Below are positions 18,964 to 26,822 of a stretch of DNA of 54,261 nt, one piece after another. Numbering within the stretch: the first letter of the stretch is position 1; every line of letters begins with the position of its first letter. The stretch comes from Clostridia bacterium (GTDB taxonomy: Bacteria; Bacillota; Clostridia; Oscillospirales; Acutalibacteraceae). Where the stretch lies: NCBI GenBank assembly GCA_017402845.1, contig JAFPLH010000021.1, positions 1 to 54,261 of the forward strand. The letters are read 5' to 3'. Below the pieces are notes generated by a model that was not told the origin of the DNA, ran no database searches, and saw only the letters and a list, made by a program, of their open reading frames with translations. Both the position numbers and the translations under genes were made by a program.

Positions 18964-20442
18964 ATGAAAGCAAAAAGATTTTTAAGCATCTTTGTAGCAG
19001 TTCTAATGTTGGTTTCCTGCTTTGCAATAGGAGCAAGCGCAGATGTTGAAAAAAAGCCGACAACCGGAACATTGAACATTCATCTTTATGAAACAGCAAA
19101 TAATAGTGATGTAGCATTATCCGACAGTGATCTTTCGGGTACTTCTGCTGATCTCGCAGCAGGTAATTACAAAGGCGTAGCCGATGTTACATTTACAATT
19201 GTAAGAGTTGAAGATGACGCAGCAGATGCTGCAACAGCAACTGCTTTGACAGGTGAAAAAGCTTATAGCACAACAGCAACAACAAATGCTGATGGTCTTG
19301 CAACAGCAGCTAATCTTCCGGCAGGCCGCTATAAGGTTTATGCTACTGCTAAGCCTGACAACGTTGGCGAACCCGTTGCTTTCCTCGTTGACGTTCCTAT
19401 GACAAGCCCAGACGGCAAAGGCTACAATGATGTTGTTGACGTATATCCGAAGATCACAGTAACTCGTGATGTTCCCACAGTTCATAAGCTCGTTGCTGCC
19501 GTAGAAAACGGTACAGAGCCCGAAGACAGTGCTTATACATATTATGCAAACCTTGGTTACGATCAGCAGGCTTCATGGAGAATTGTTTCAACAGTTCCTA
19601 CAAACATCAGAGAATTCAACAAGTATGAGCTTGTTGATATCGTAAGCGATAATCTCGTTGTTCTTCCTGAAACTCTTACAATTAACGGCAACAAAGCAGG
19701 CAGCTTTGAGTCGTTCATCAAGAGTGCAGCATTTGACGGTCAGGTTCTTACAATCAAAGTAGATCCTAAGACTGCTCCTGTAAAAGATATCGTAGTTAAG
19801 TTCAGAACAACTATCAAGGATAACATGCCTGGTACTATCATCCCGAACCACGTTAAACTTACCTACAATGACAGTCCGTTAGTTCCAAACCCCGATTATG
19901 ATCCGAACACTGATGAAGACGAAACAACAAACCCGAAGGTAAAGCCCTCTGATTCTGATGAGGATACAAACAACTGGGATAAGCCTGAGGAATATGATAC
20001 AGATACTCCTGGTATAGATAAAGATCCTTATGTTTGGACAGGTGCCGTAAAGGTTGTTAAGAAGGATAAGGCAACCGGTCAAACAATCGTTACAGATACA
20101 GCAGAGTTTGCTCTTTACACAAACGATCAGGGTACAGGCGAGCCGGTTGCAACATTTGCAACAGTAAATGGTGTGGCTGAGTACAAAGGTCTTTTAGACG
20201 GTACATATTATCTCTTTGAGACAAAGGCTCCGGCAGGCTATGAGCTTAGCACAGCATGCATTACAGTTGAGATCACTAACGGTTCAACTGCTTCTGCTGC
20301 TATTGAGTTTGAAAACATTCCTTCTACTAAGCTTCCTCTTACAGGTGGTATGGGTGTAGGCTTGTTCGCACTTATCGGTTTGGCATTTGCTGCTGTTGGC
20401 GGTGCATTTGTTATTAAGTCAAGAAAGGCTTCCGACTTTTGA
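18964..20442 (+). CDS. SpaA-type isopeptide pilin, LPLTG-anchored
   Basis: A 492-residue secreted pilin. Residues 1-26 are a signal peptide ending near GASA. The N-terminal pilin domain ends in the lysine pilin motif VYPK (K163), the residue normally joined to the next subunit by a class C sortase. A D2-type central domain follows, then an Asp/Pro-rich linker (about 310-355) and a SpaA/Cna-B domain (about 360-450, with an E-box-like LFETKAPAGYEL). The C-terminus has LPLTG at 457-461, a hydrophobic helix and a short basic tail. AAGGAG precedes the ATG. This is probably the shaft subunit, inferred from the YPK motif and domain order. Confidence 0.87.
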   Translation: MKAKRFLSIFVAVLMLVSCFAIGASADVEKKPTTGTLNIHLYETANNSDVALSDSDLSGTSADLAAGNYKGVADVTFTIVRVEDDAADAATATALTGEKAYSTTATTNADGLATAANLPAGRYKVYATAKPDNVGEPVAFLVDVPMTSPDGKGYNDVVDVYPKITVTRDVPTVHKLVAAVENGTEPEDSAYTYYANLGYDQQASWRIVSTVPTNIREFNKYELVDIVSDNLVVLPETLTINGNKAGSFESFIKSAAFDGQVLTIKVDPKTAPVKDIVVKFRTTIKDNMPGTIIPNHVKLTYNDSPLVPNPDYDPNTDEDETTNPKVKPSDSDEDTNNWDKPEEYDTDTPGIDKDPYVWTGAVKVVKKDKATGQTIVTDTAEFALYTNDQGTGEPVATFATVNGVAEYKGLLDGTYYLFETKAPAGYELSTACITVEITNGSTASAAIEFENIPSTKLPLTGGMGVGLFALIGLAFAAVGGAFVIKSRKASDF

Positions 20443-20483
20443 TTATTAAGGCATTTATTGCTGAATGAAAAGGACAATGTTCT

Positions 20484-21908
20484 ATGAAAATTAAAAGATT
20501 TTTAGGTGTCCTTTTAACAATGCTTCTTGCTTTGGGAGTGCTCGCACTCCCGGCAGGAGCTGCTGTTAAAGACACAACAAAGGACGTTACCCTTACAATT
20601 TATGCACTTGAGGCTTCCGACGGAAGCGAAGTAACGGTAGACGCTTCCGTTACCGGCGAAGAGATCACTATAACTGACAAAAAGCCTGTTGAGGGTGCTT
20701 CGTTCTATCTTTACAGAGTTGCAGACGACGAAGAATCTTTGTTGATTCCTGATGATGTAACTCCGATCAGCACAGGTAAAACCGGAGCTGACGGCAAAGT
20801 AACAATTGTTATTCCCGCAGCCGAGCAGGGAAGATATCTGGTAGTTGAAAACGAAACTCCCGAAAATGCTGTTGGCAATACTGTTCCGTTTTTGGTTGAC
20901 CTGCCTATGGTAAATCCGGAAGGTACAGATTATCTTTATGAAGTATTTGTATATCCAAAGCAGATGATCGAAGATCTGGAAATACTTGACTCTGATACAG
21001 ATGTTCCCGATCCGGAGATCACTAAAGAGGTATCAGGCGATAACGGTGTTACATATGGTGACGAGGCAAACATTGACTCTTATCACGGACAGAAGGCTTA
21101 CTGGAGAATTACTGCTGAAGTTCCTTCAAATGTTGGTGAAATGAAGATATTCAATGTTAAAGACGTACTCGATAATAGACTTATTGCACCAAAGGCTTCA
21201 GAGGTTGAAGTAAAGTCTGAGGGTAAGGATATTCCTAAGTCTGCTTATCAGATAGATATTTCCGGTCAGACTATTCTTGTTAAGTTTAACCCTGCCGCAC
21301 TTACTTCATATAAGAAAGTACAGGTTATCTTCCCGACAGCTATTGATATTTCAAATCCTGACGCTTTACAAACAAGAATTGAAAACCTCGCTTCACTTAC
21401 ATTTACAGTAGTTGAAGGTGACATTCAAACAGATGTAGATACCGAGGGTGAAACAACAACTGAAACAATTATTACAACTACGGTTGAGGTCTGGACGGGT
21501 TCTATTGAGGGCTTTAAGCACGATAAGGACAACAAGCCTTTGAGTGGTGCAGAGTTTACTCTCTATTCCGACAAGGACTGCAAAAAAGTTGTTGCAAAAG
21601 CAACTTCTGATAAAGAAGGTCACTTCTATTTCACAGGCTTGGAAGACGGCGTTTATTATTTGAAAGAAACAAAAACTCCCGATGGCTATCAAGTAAACAA
21701 TAATGTTCTTGAAGTTAAAATAGACGGCAAAACGAAGTCTGTTGTTAAGATAGACGTACTCAACGTACCGAAAACAGACTTGCCGCTTACGGGTGGTGCA
21801 GGTGTTATAGGCATTTCGCTTATCGGTGCTGCAATTGTATTGACAGGCGTATTTATTATAGTGCTTGCTTTCAAAAAATACAGAAAAGCAGGTTATTGTG
21901 CTGCATAA
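20484..21908 (+). CDS. SpaA-type isopeptide pilin, LPLTG-anchored (second subunit)
   Basis: A 474-residue relative of the upstream pilin with the same order: signal peptide (1-27), N-terminal domain ending in VYPK (K159), central D2-type domain, Cna-B domain at about 339-425 with an E-box (YLKETKTPDGYQV), LPLTG at 433-437, membrane helix and basic tail. It starts 41 bases after the upstream stop, behind AAAAGGACA, and ends at a strong terminator, so the two are one transcription unit. Two YPK-bearing pilins could be alternative shafts, or one shaft and one base subunit. The anchoring and polymerising sortases must be encoded elsewhere. Confidence 0.86.
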   Translation: MKIKRFLGVLLTMLLALGVLALPAGAAVKDTTKDVTLTIYALEASDGSEVTVDASVTGEEITITDKKPVEGASFYLYRVADDEESLLIPDDVTPISTGKTGADGKVTIVIPAAEQGRYLVVENETPENAVGNTVPFLVDLPMVNPEGTDYLYEVFVYPKQMIEDLEILDSDTDVPDPEITKEVSGDNGVTYGDEANIDSYHGQKAYWRITAEVPSNVGEMKIFNVKDVLDNRLIAPKASEVEVKSEGKDIPKSAYQIDISGQTILVKFNPAALTSYKKVQVIFPTAIDISNPDALQTRIENLASLTFTVVEGDIQTDVDTEGETTTETIITTTVEVWTGSIEGFKHDKDNKPLSGAEFTLYSDKDCKKVVAKATSDKEGHFYFTGLEDGVYYLKETKTPDGYQVNNNVLEVKIDGKTKSVVKIDVLNVPKTDLPLTGGAGVIGISLIGAAIVLTGVFIIVLAFKKYRKAGYCAA

Positions 21909-21936
21909 AAAGTAATCGGGTAATACCCAAAAATTT

Positions 21937-21968
21937 AAGGACGATCATTTGATCGTCCTTATTTTTTG
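21937..21968 (+). terminator. Terminator of the pilin cluster
   Basis: A ten-pair stem AAGGACGATC/GATCGTCCTT with an ATTT loop is followed by ATTTTTTG. It can also work against the convergent pyruvate kinase gene. Confidence 0.88.
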
Positions 21969-22003
21969 TATGATTGCGAAATGATGAGTTTTAGAAGTAT
22001 CCT

Positions 22004-23758
22004 TTAGACAATTTCAGTATTATTGCTGTAAACCGTTCCTCTCAGACCGTCGAGAGTTACAACCGTACCTGTTTTCAAGATAGATGTTGCGTGCTTTGCT
22101 CCTACTATTGCAGGCTTATTGAGTGCAAGACACATAATAGCAGCGTGGCTGTTTATTCCTTCTTCTTCTGTGATTATACCCTTTGCTGTGCGCACAATGC
22201 GGTGAAGGGCGTTTGTTGTCTTTGGAATAACAAGAATATCACCGTCTGTATAATTGCGGAAAGCGTCGTCCTCGTTTTTGCAAACACAAAGTCTGCCGCA
22301 AATGCTTTCTTCAATAACGGCTTCACCCGTAACAAGAACATTTCCTACAAGGTGAACTTTAAGAAGATTCGTAGTTCCCGAAATACCAAGCGGAACACCT
22401 GTTGTAATTACGGTAAGATCTCCGCTTTTAACAAGACCTTTACTTTCGGCAACCTTTACAACGTGTTCAAAGAGTACGTCGGTATTATCCTTTTCTTCTA
22501 CAATGATAGGAATAACACCCCACGAAAGATTCATCTGACGCTGTACCTTAGGTTCTGTCGTACCGCATATTATCGGACATTCGGGGCGGTATTTTGAGAT
22601 CATACGTGCGGTGGTACCTGTTTTTGAAACGGTGAGTATAGCCGCCGCACCAAGATCGTGAGCCGTTGTACAAGTTGCGTGTGATATTGCCGATGTAACG
22701 TCGGGACGCTCTGCAATATCTCTCTTTCTGAATTTGTCTACATAATTTATGTCGCCTTCGGTTGCTTTTGCTATTTTTGCCATGGTTTTAACAGCTTCTA
22801 CGGGATACAAGCCTGCTGCCGTTTCGCCTGAAAGCATAATTGCGCTTGTACCGTCATAAATAGCGTTTGCAACGTCGGTTGTTTCGGCTCTTGTCGGACG
22901 GGGATTTTTTATCATTGAGTCAAGCATTTGTGTTGCCGTAATAGCCTGCTTGCCTGCCTCGTATACCTTTTGTATGATCTTCTTTTGGAGTATCGGTATT
23001 TCTTCAAGCGGTATCTCAACACCAAGATCACCTCTGGCTACCATTATACTGTCAGATACCTTGATGATCTCGTCAATGTTGTCAATACCCTCGTGATTTT
23101 CGATCTTTGCGCAAATTCTTATGTTGTCGCAGTTGTGCCTTTTTAACTCCTTGCGTAACAGCATAATATCGTTTGCGTTTCGTGTAAAGCTTGCAGCAAT
23201 AAAATCTATATCCTGTTCAACGCCGAATGCTATGTCTGCTTTATCCTGTTCACTAATAAATGGAAGTGAAAGCTTTACATTAGGAATATTTATTCCCTTG
23301 TGTGATGATATCGTACCGCCGTTTATTACGGTACAAATTACCTCTGTTGCGGTACACTTCTGTACACGCAGCTCTATAAGTCCGTCATCAATTAGTATTC
23401 TTGTGTCGGGGCTTATCTCCTGCGGAAGCGTTTTGAAGGTAACGCTGCATCTGCTGCTGTCACCTTCAACATCTTCGGTTGTCAGAACAAAGGTTTGTCC
23501 TGCTTCAAGTGTTACCGGACCGCCGCTGAAATTTCCTGTTCTTATTTCGGGTCCTTTTGTGTCAAGAAGAATAGCAACCGGAAGGTCAAGCTCTTCTCTA
23601 AGCTTTTTTACGGCGTCAATGCGAACCTTTTGATCTGCGTGTGTGCCGTGACTCATATTTACTCGTGCAACGTTCATTCCGTTTATCATAAGTCTGCGCA
23701 GAACAGACTCGTCATCTGTTGCAGGTCCGAGCGTACATATTATTTTTGTTTTTCTCAT
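22004..23758 (-). CDS. pyk: Pyruvate kinase with C-terminal PEP-utiliser domain
   Basis: Makes ATP and pyruvate from phosphoenolpyruvate and ADP, the last glycolytic step. Core motifs are KIICTLGPA, VNMSHG, the active-site KIENHEGIDN with the Lys general acid, MVARGDLGVEIP, and TRAETTDVANAIYDG. At 584 residues it is about 110 longer than the E. coli type. The extra C-terminal part (about 475-584) is a PEP-utiliser mobile domain with the His-bearing GINSHAAI, as in Bacillus and many Firmicutes. GAGGATAGAG precedes the ATG. It is transcribed alone, opposite to the pilin cluster and divergent from the gene at 24001. Confidence 0.96.
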   Translation of the reverse strand: MRKTKIICTLGPATDDESVLRRLMINGMNVARVNMSHGTHADQKVRIDAVKKLREELDLPVAILLDTKGPEIRTGNFSGGPVTLEAGQTFVLTTEDVEGDSSRCSVTFKTLPQEISPDTRILIDDGLIELRVQKCTATEVICTVINGGTISSHKGINIPNVKLSLPFISEQDKADIAFGVEQDIDFIAASFTRNANDIMLLRKELKRHNCDNIRICAKIENHEGIDNIDEIIKVSDSIMVARGDLGVEIPLEEIPILQKKIIQKVYEAGKQAITATQMLDSMIKNPRPTRAETTDVANAIYDGTSAIMLSGETAAGLYPVEAVKTMAKIAKATEGDINYVDKFRKRDIAERPDVTSAISHATCTTAHDLGAAAILTVSKTGTTARMISKYRPECPIICGTTEPKVQRQMNLSWGVIPIIVEEKDNTDVLFEHVVKVAESKGLVKSGDLTVITTGVPLGISGTTNLLKVHLVGNVLVTGEAVIEESICGRLCVCKNEDDAFRNYTDGDILVIPKTTNALHRIVRTAKGIITEEEGINSHAAIMCLALNKPAIVGAKHATSILKTGTVVTLDGLRGTVYSNNTEIV

Positions 23759-23916
23759 ACTCTATCCTCGCTTTCGTTTGTATGAAATACATTTTTATTT
23801 TACACTCTTTATACAAAAAATACAAGTGCTTTGTAAAATATTGGTCAATATGATAATAAGAAAATGGTTACAAAAAGCAAATATTATTAAGCGGAGGTTT
23901 CGTAAAGGTTAAAAAC

Positions 23917-23945
23917 TTGACATTAATTGTACAGAGGTATATAAT
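23917..23945 (+). promoter_or_regulatory. Consensus sigma-A promoter for the 24001 gene
   Basis: TTGACA, a 17-base spacer and TATAAT match consensus perfectly. The leader is about 50 bases, with AGGGAGGGGG before the ATG. Strong constitutive transcription is expected. Confidence 0.85.
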
Positions 23946-24000
23946 ATAGTATGGATTTGTATAAATATGAATGGATATGTAATAATAGGGAGGGGGAAAT

Positions 24001-26412
24001 ATGAGCGAAACTATCGAAAAGGTGCGATGTGTACCGCTTAATAAGAATGTAAGTGATGAGTATGACGGGGAGTATAAAGAAGAAGCGTTACAAGCAGAAT
24101 ACAAAGATTATGTTGACGCAGTTTACAGCTTTAACGAGATATCACAAAAAAAGAGTACCGCCGAAAAAGAATGTTCTGATGTCACAGCGGTTTTGACGAA
24201 GCAGTATAATACAACAAAAAGTCTAAAATCGGATATTGCAAAAAACCGGAGGGAAAGAGCTGAATTGTATAACGACGCTATTAAGGATCAGGAAATAAAA
24301 TGGGCAAAAAAACGAGCTGATCTTGAACAGCGTATCGCACAGGGCACGAGAAAGATCACGAAAGAATACAATGACAGAATAGATAAGTACAAAAACGATT
24401 ATAATGAGAAGAAAGAAAACTTCACACAGAGATGCAGTCCTGTTAAGCAAAAGAAAAAAGACTGCGTAAAAGAGCGTGAAAATCTTGAGATAAGGCAAAA
24501 GGAGCTTTCAGAGTTTACTCCGGAGTATATTACTCCTGCAAGCGAAAGCGTAAGCGAGCTTTTGGAAAAACACCGCAGCAAACATCTGCTTGCACCTATA
24601 CATTATCAGATGCTTGATGAAGATGTAAAAGAGTTTATGAAAAAGCATAAATATATTGAAACTCTCGAAGATGTGAGCAGCGAAGAACAAAGTCTTGCTT
24701 CTTCTGCGTGGATAACCCCTTTGAAAAGCGGTAGGATAGTTAAGTATGTTGTAATGCGTGACGCCTTGATCTTTGCAGGTATTATTACCGCCTTAGTTGT
24801 ATTGCTGATGATAATTTCAAAGGCTGCCGGAGTTTTTTCGTTATGCGAGGCAGTTTCTACTCTTATGGTGTGCTTTTTTTTCGGTGAGATATTTTTGCTT
24901 ATCTCACGTTACTTTATTGTAAGCGCATTTTTCAAAAGCTCTGATGAAGATATAAAGGTCAAAATTGTGGCTGCTGCTATGGTTCTGGGAATGATTATCG
25001 GCTGCATTGTGTATCTGAAAACGGGAAAAGCAAATCCACAGTCAAACGCTTTGTCAATAATGCTGCTGTTGTCTGTTCCGAGTATGTTCTTTATGTTCAG
25101 AACAGCGTTTGTAGAATATATTGATCCAGAATTTCTTGACAAGATACCGCTTATAAATATACGGCTGAAAAATCAGTCAAGAAAAAGAATGTACAGAATA
25201 ATCTCTAAGGAAGAAAAGGGAAAACTGAATGCACAAATATATTTGTATCTGAATCATAAAGCAGTTGTAAACTATGTTAATATCAATATGCATAATAAGG
25301 AGTTCGCAAAGGTTAGCAACGAGATAGTAGTAATACAGAACACAATTGAACAGCTTGACGAACAACTGAAAAAATTCAGACCTGAATATTTTTCTCTTTT
25401 GAAGCTTCGTGAAGATTACAACAGCAGAATCGCAGTTTGCAATAGGGAGAAAAAACAAAAAATACGTATGCTTGAAGCTGAACGCAACGAGCCTAAACCC
25501 GATTTTGAAGCAGCTATTCCCACTTTTACTAAGGAGAGAATAAAAAAACTCGACGCAGATAATGTTAGTATGACCGAAAGCTTTAATCAAAATATTTCAG
25601 CTTTAAAACGTACATATACAGACTATAACTCTGCAAAGAGCAACAGTGAAAAAGCTCAGTGTGAATACGGAAGGTCTTTTGCTGTTCTGAAAACGTGGAA
25701 CAATACTCCTCGCCCGAAAGACTGCGGTTATACTCTCAAAGACAGCTTTTGTTTTGAAAGTGCTTTGGGTATCAATGTTATCAAGTTCGGACTTACTCCG
25801 TTTACGTTCTATACAAACGTATCGTCAACCGATCCGGCAAAGTATTTCAAAAAAACAATTTTCAGATGTATCAGAGGTATTGTCAAGATGAACCCGCAGG
25901 CTATGATACAGATAAATATTGTTGATCCTGTTTCTGATCCGTCTATAATCAAGGGCGAGGACTGCTTCTATTCACTCTGCGAAGACGGTATTGTAAGCGG
26001 TATCAGTACAACAGACGAGTTTGAGATAAGACTGTTTACAAGCGAGAAGAAATACAAAACCTTTAAGGCTGTTTTCAATTCTCAGTGCTTTGAAGTTAAA
26101 GAAATTTTTGATTCTAATAAAGACAAGCTCGAAAAGGGTACACATCACGATCTTGTGCTTGCAAACAAGCTTAAAGACAGTGATGATGAGCCTTTTATGT
26201 ATCAGATCATGATGTTTATAGTACCGCGCAAGGACGATAAGGCAGACTTTGCACCGCCTAAAGAGATAGTTCACGCCATAAAGCAGGGTACATATCTTGA
26301 TATGGGTTTAGTGCCGTTTTTCTTTGCTCAAAAGGATAATATAAGAGAAGATTGGCAGGAAATTATAAGAATGTGCCCCAAAAGCTGCGAGGTGTCCGCA
26401 CGCAGGAAATAA
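24001..26412 (+). CDS. Large coiled-coil membrane protein of unknown function
   Basis: An 803-residue protein that I do not recognise. Residues 25-165 and 430-555 are strongly charged and predicted to form long coiled coils. Four hydrophobic helices lie between them at about 252-272, 280-300, 320-338 and 345-365. The C-terminal region (570-803) is globular with conserved-looking aromatic segments (SFCFESALGINVIKFGL, LVPFFFAQKDNIREDWQEII). There is no signal peptide, so both coiled coils probably face the cytoplasm. The C-terminal part faintly recalls the domain that comes before the motor in some FtsK/SpoIIIE-type proteins, but no Walker motif is present. It is a single-gene unit with a perfect promoter. 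Function is not assigned. Confidence 0.75.
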   Translation: MSETIEKVRCVPLNKNVSDEYDGEYKEEALQAEYKDYVDAVYSFNEISQKKSTAEKECSDVTAVLTKQYNTTKSLKSDIAKNRRERAELYNDAIKDQEIKWAKKRADLEQRIAQGTRKITKEYNDRIDKYKNDYNEKKENFTQRCSPVKQKKKDCVKERENLEIRQKELSEFTPEYITPASESVSELLEKHRSKHLLAPIHYQMLDEDVKEFMKKHKYIETLEDVSSEEQSLASSAWITPLKSGRIVKYVVMRDALIFAGIITALVVLLMIISKAAGVFSLCEAVSTLMVCFFFGEIFLLISRYFIVSAFFKSSDEDIKVKIVAAAMVLGMIIGCIVYLKTGKANPQSNALSIMLLLSVPSMFFMFRTAFVEYIDPEFLDKIPLINIRLKNQSRKRMYRIISKEEKGKLNAQIYLYLNHKAVVNYVNINMHNKEFAKVSNEIVVIQNTIEQLDEQLKKFRPEYFSLLKLREDYNSRIAVCNREKKQKIRMLEAERNEPKPDFEAAIPTFTKERIKKLDADNVSMTESFNQNISALKRTYTDYNSAKSNSEKAQCEYGRSFAVLKTWNNTPRPKDCGYTLKDSFCFESALGINVIKFGLTPFTFYTNVSSTDPAKYFKKTIFRCIRGIVKMNPQAMIQINIVDPVSDPSIIKGEDCFYSLCEDGIVSGISTTDEFEIRLFTSEKKYKTFKAVFNSQCFEVKEIFDSNKDKLEKGTHHDLVLANKLKDSDDEPFMYQIMMFIVPRKDDKADFAPPKEIVHAIKQGTYLDMGLVPFFFAQKDNIREDWQEIIRMCPKSCEVSARRK

Positions 26413-26551
26413 TTGTCAAAATAAAGGTGTTTTTGATTTTTTGTATACTATGACGAAACGAAATGCCGATTTTTGTACACTATTAAAAAATAGTTCATAT
26501 ATTAGTCTAAAAAAATTTAATAAATCAAGGCGTGTTTTGGCGGTTAAAAAA
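26413..26551. other. Non-coding gap before the leader promoter
   Basis: AT-rich sequence with no recognised terminator. A 64-codon open frame at 26441-26635 runs across the promoter and lacks a ribosome site, so it is not called. Confidence 0.4.
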
Positions 26552-26580
26552 TTGAATTTTTGCTTTGATTGTGTTATAAT
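26552..26580 (+). promoter_or_regulatory. Promoter of the dockerin lysozyme-like gene
   Basis: TTGAAT, 17 bases, TATAAT. Transcription would start near 26587, leaving a leader of about 235 bases. Confidence 0.7.
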
Positions 26581-26586
26581 ATTACT

Positions 26587-26822
26587 GATATGTAGTACTG
26601 CTTACTCTCTGGCATATCAACAGATTGTTGTTTAAGCTGTTTTTGTGCCGGGTTAAGAACAGCCCTACGCTTCACAAGATACAGAACAGCGTTAATGCTG
26701 ACGTAATCTTGGCGGTTTAACACAGAGGTTTTGTTTTGAGTATATATGATACTCAGGCATTTCCTAACAGGGTTTATATTATGTTTGAATTATGGAATAA
26801 GGTTTAGAAAAGGTGAGATCCA
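26587..26822 (+). promoter_or_regulatory. Structured 5' leader, possible RNA regulatory element
   Basis: Several stems can be drawn by eye. GCTGTT/AACAGC is at about 26636-26663. A long arm CAAGATAC...GTAATCTTG encloses CAGC-GTTAAT-GCTG at about 26679-26715. GAGTAT/ATACTC is at about 26738-26754. No U-rich terminator was seen. The motifs of the c-di-AMP (ydaO) riboswitch, often found before wall hydrolases, are absent. It could be an uncharacterised cis-regulatory RNA or just a long leader. Confidence 0.4.

Noticed and set aside
15079..21908. Cohesin domains in the LPXTG proteins, making them scaffoldins
   Set aside because: The repeated domains have Cna-B/pilin isopeptide features (YPK, E-box) rather than cohesin patterns.
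22091..22597. A 168-codon frame opposite pyruvate kinase
   Set aside because: It lies antisense inside a conserved gene, is Cys/Tyr/Asn-rich and has no ribosome site.
26441..26635. A 64-codon plus-strand open frame before the lysozyme-like gene
   Set aside because: It has no ribosome site and overlaps a good promoter, and its composition is AT-driven.
26587..26822. A c-di-AMP (ydaO) riboswitch before the wall-hydrolase-like gene
   Set aside because: The conserved GCCGAAUCC and GACAGCUAACUCCG-type blocks are not found.
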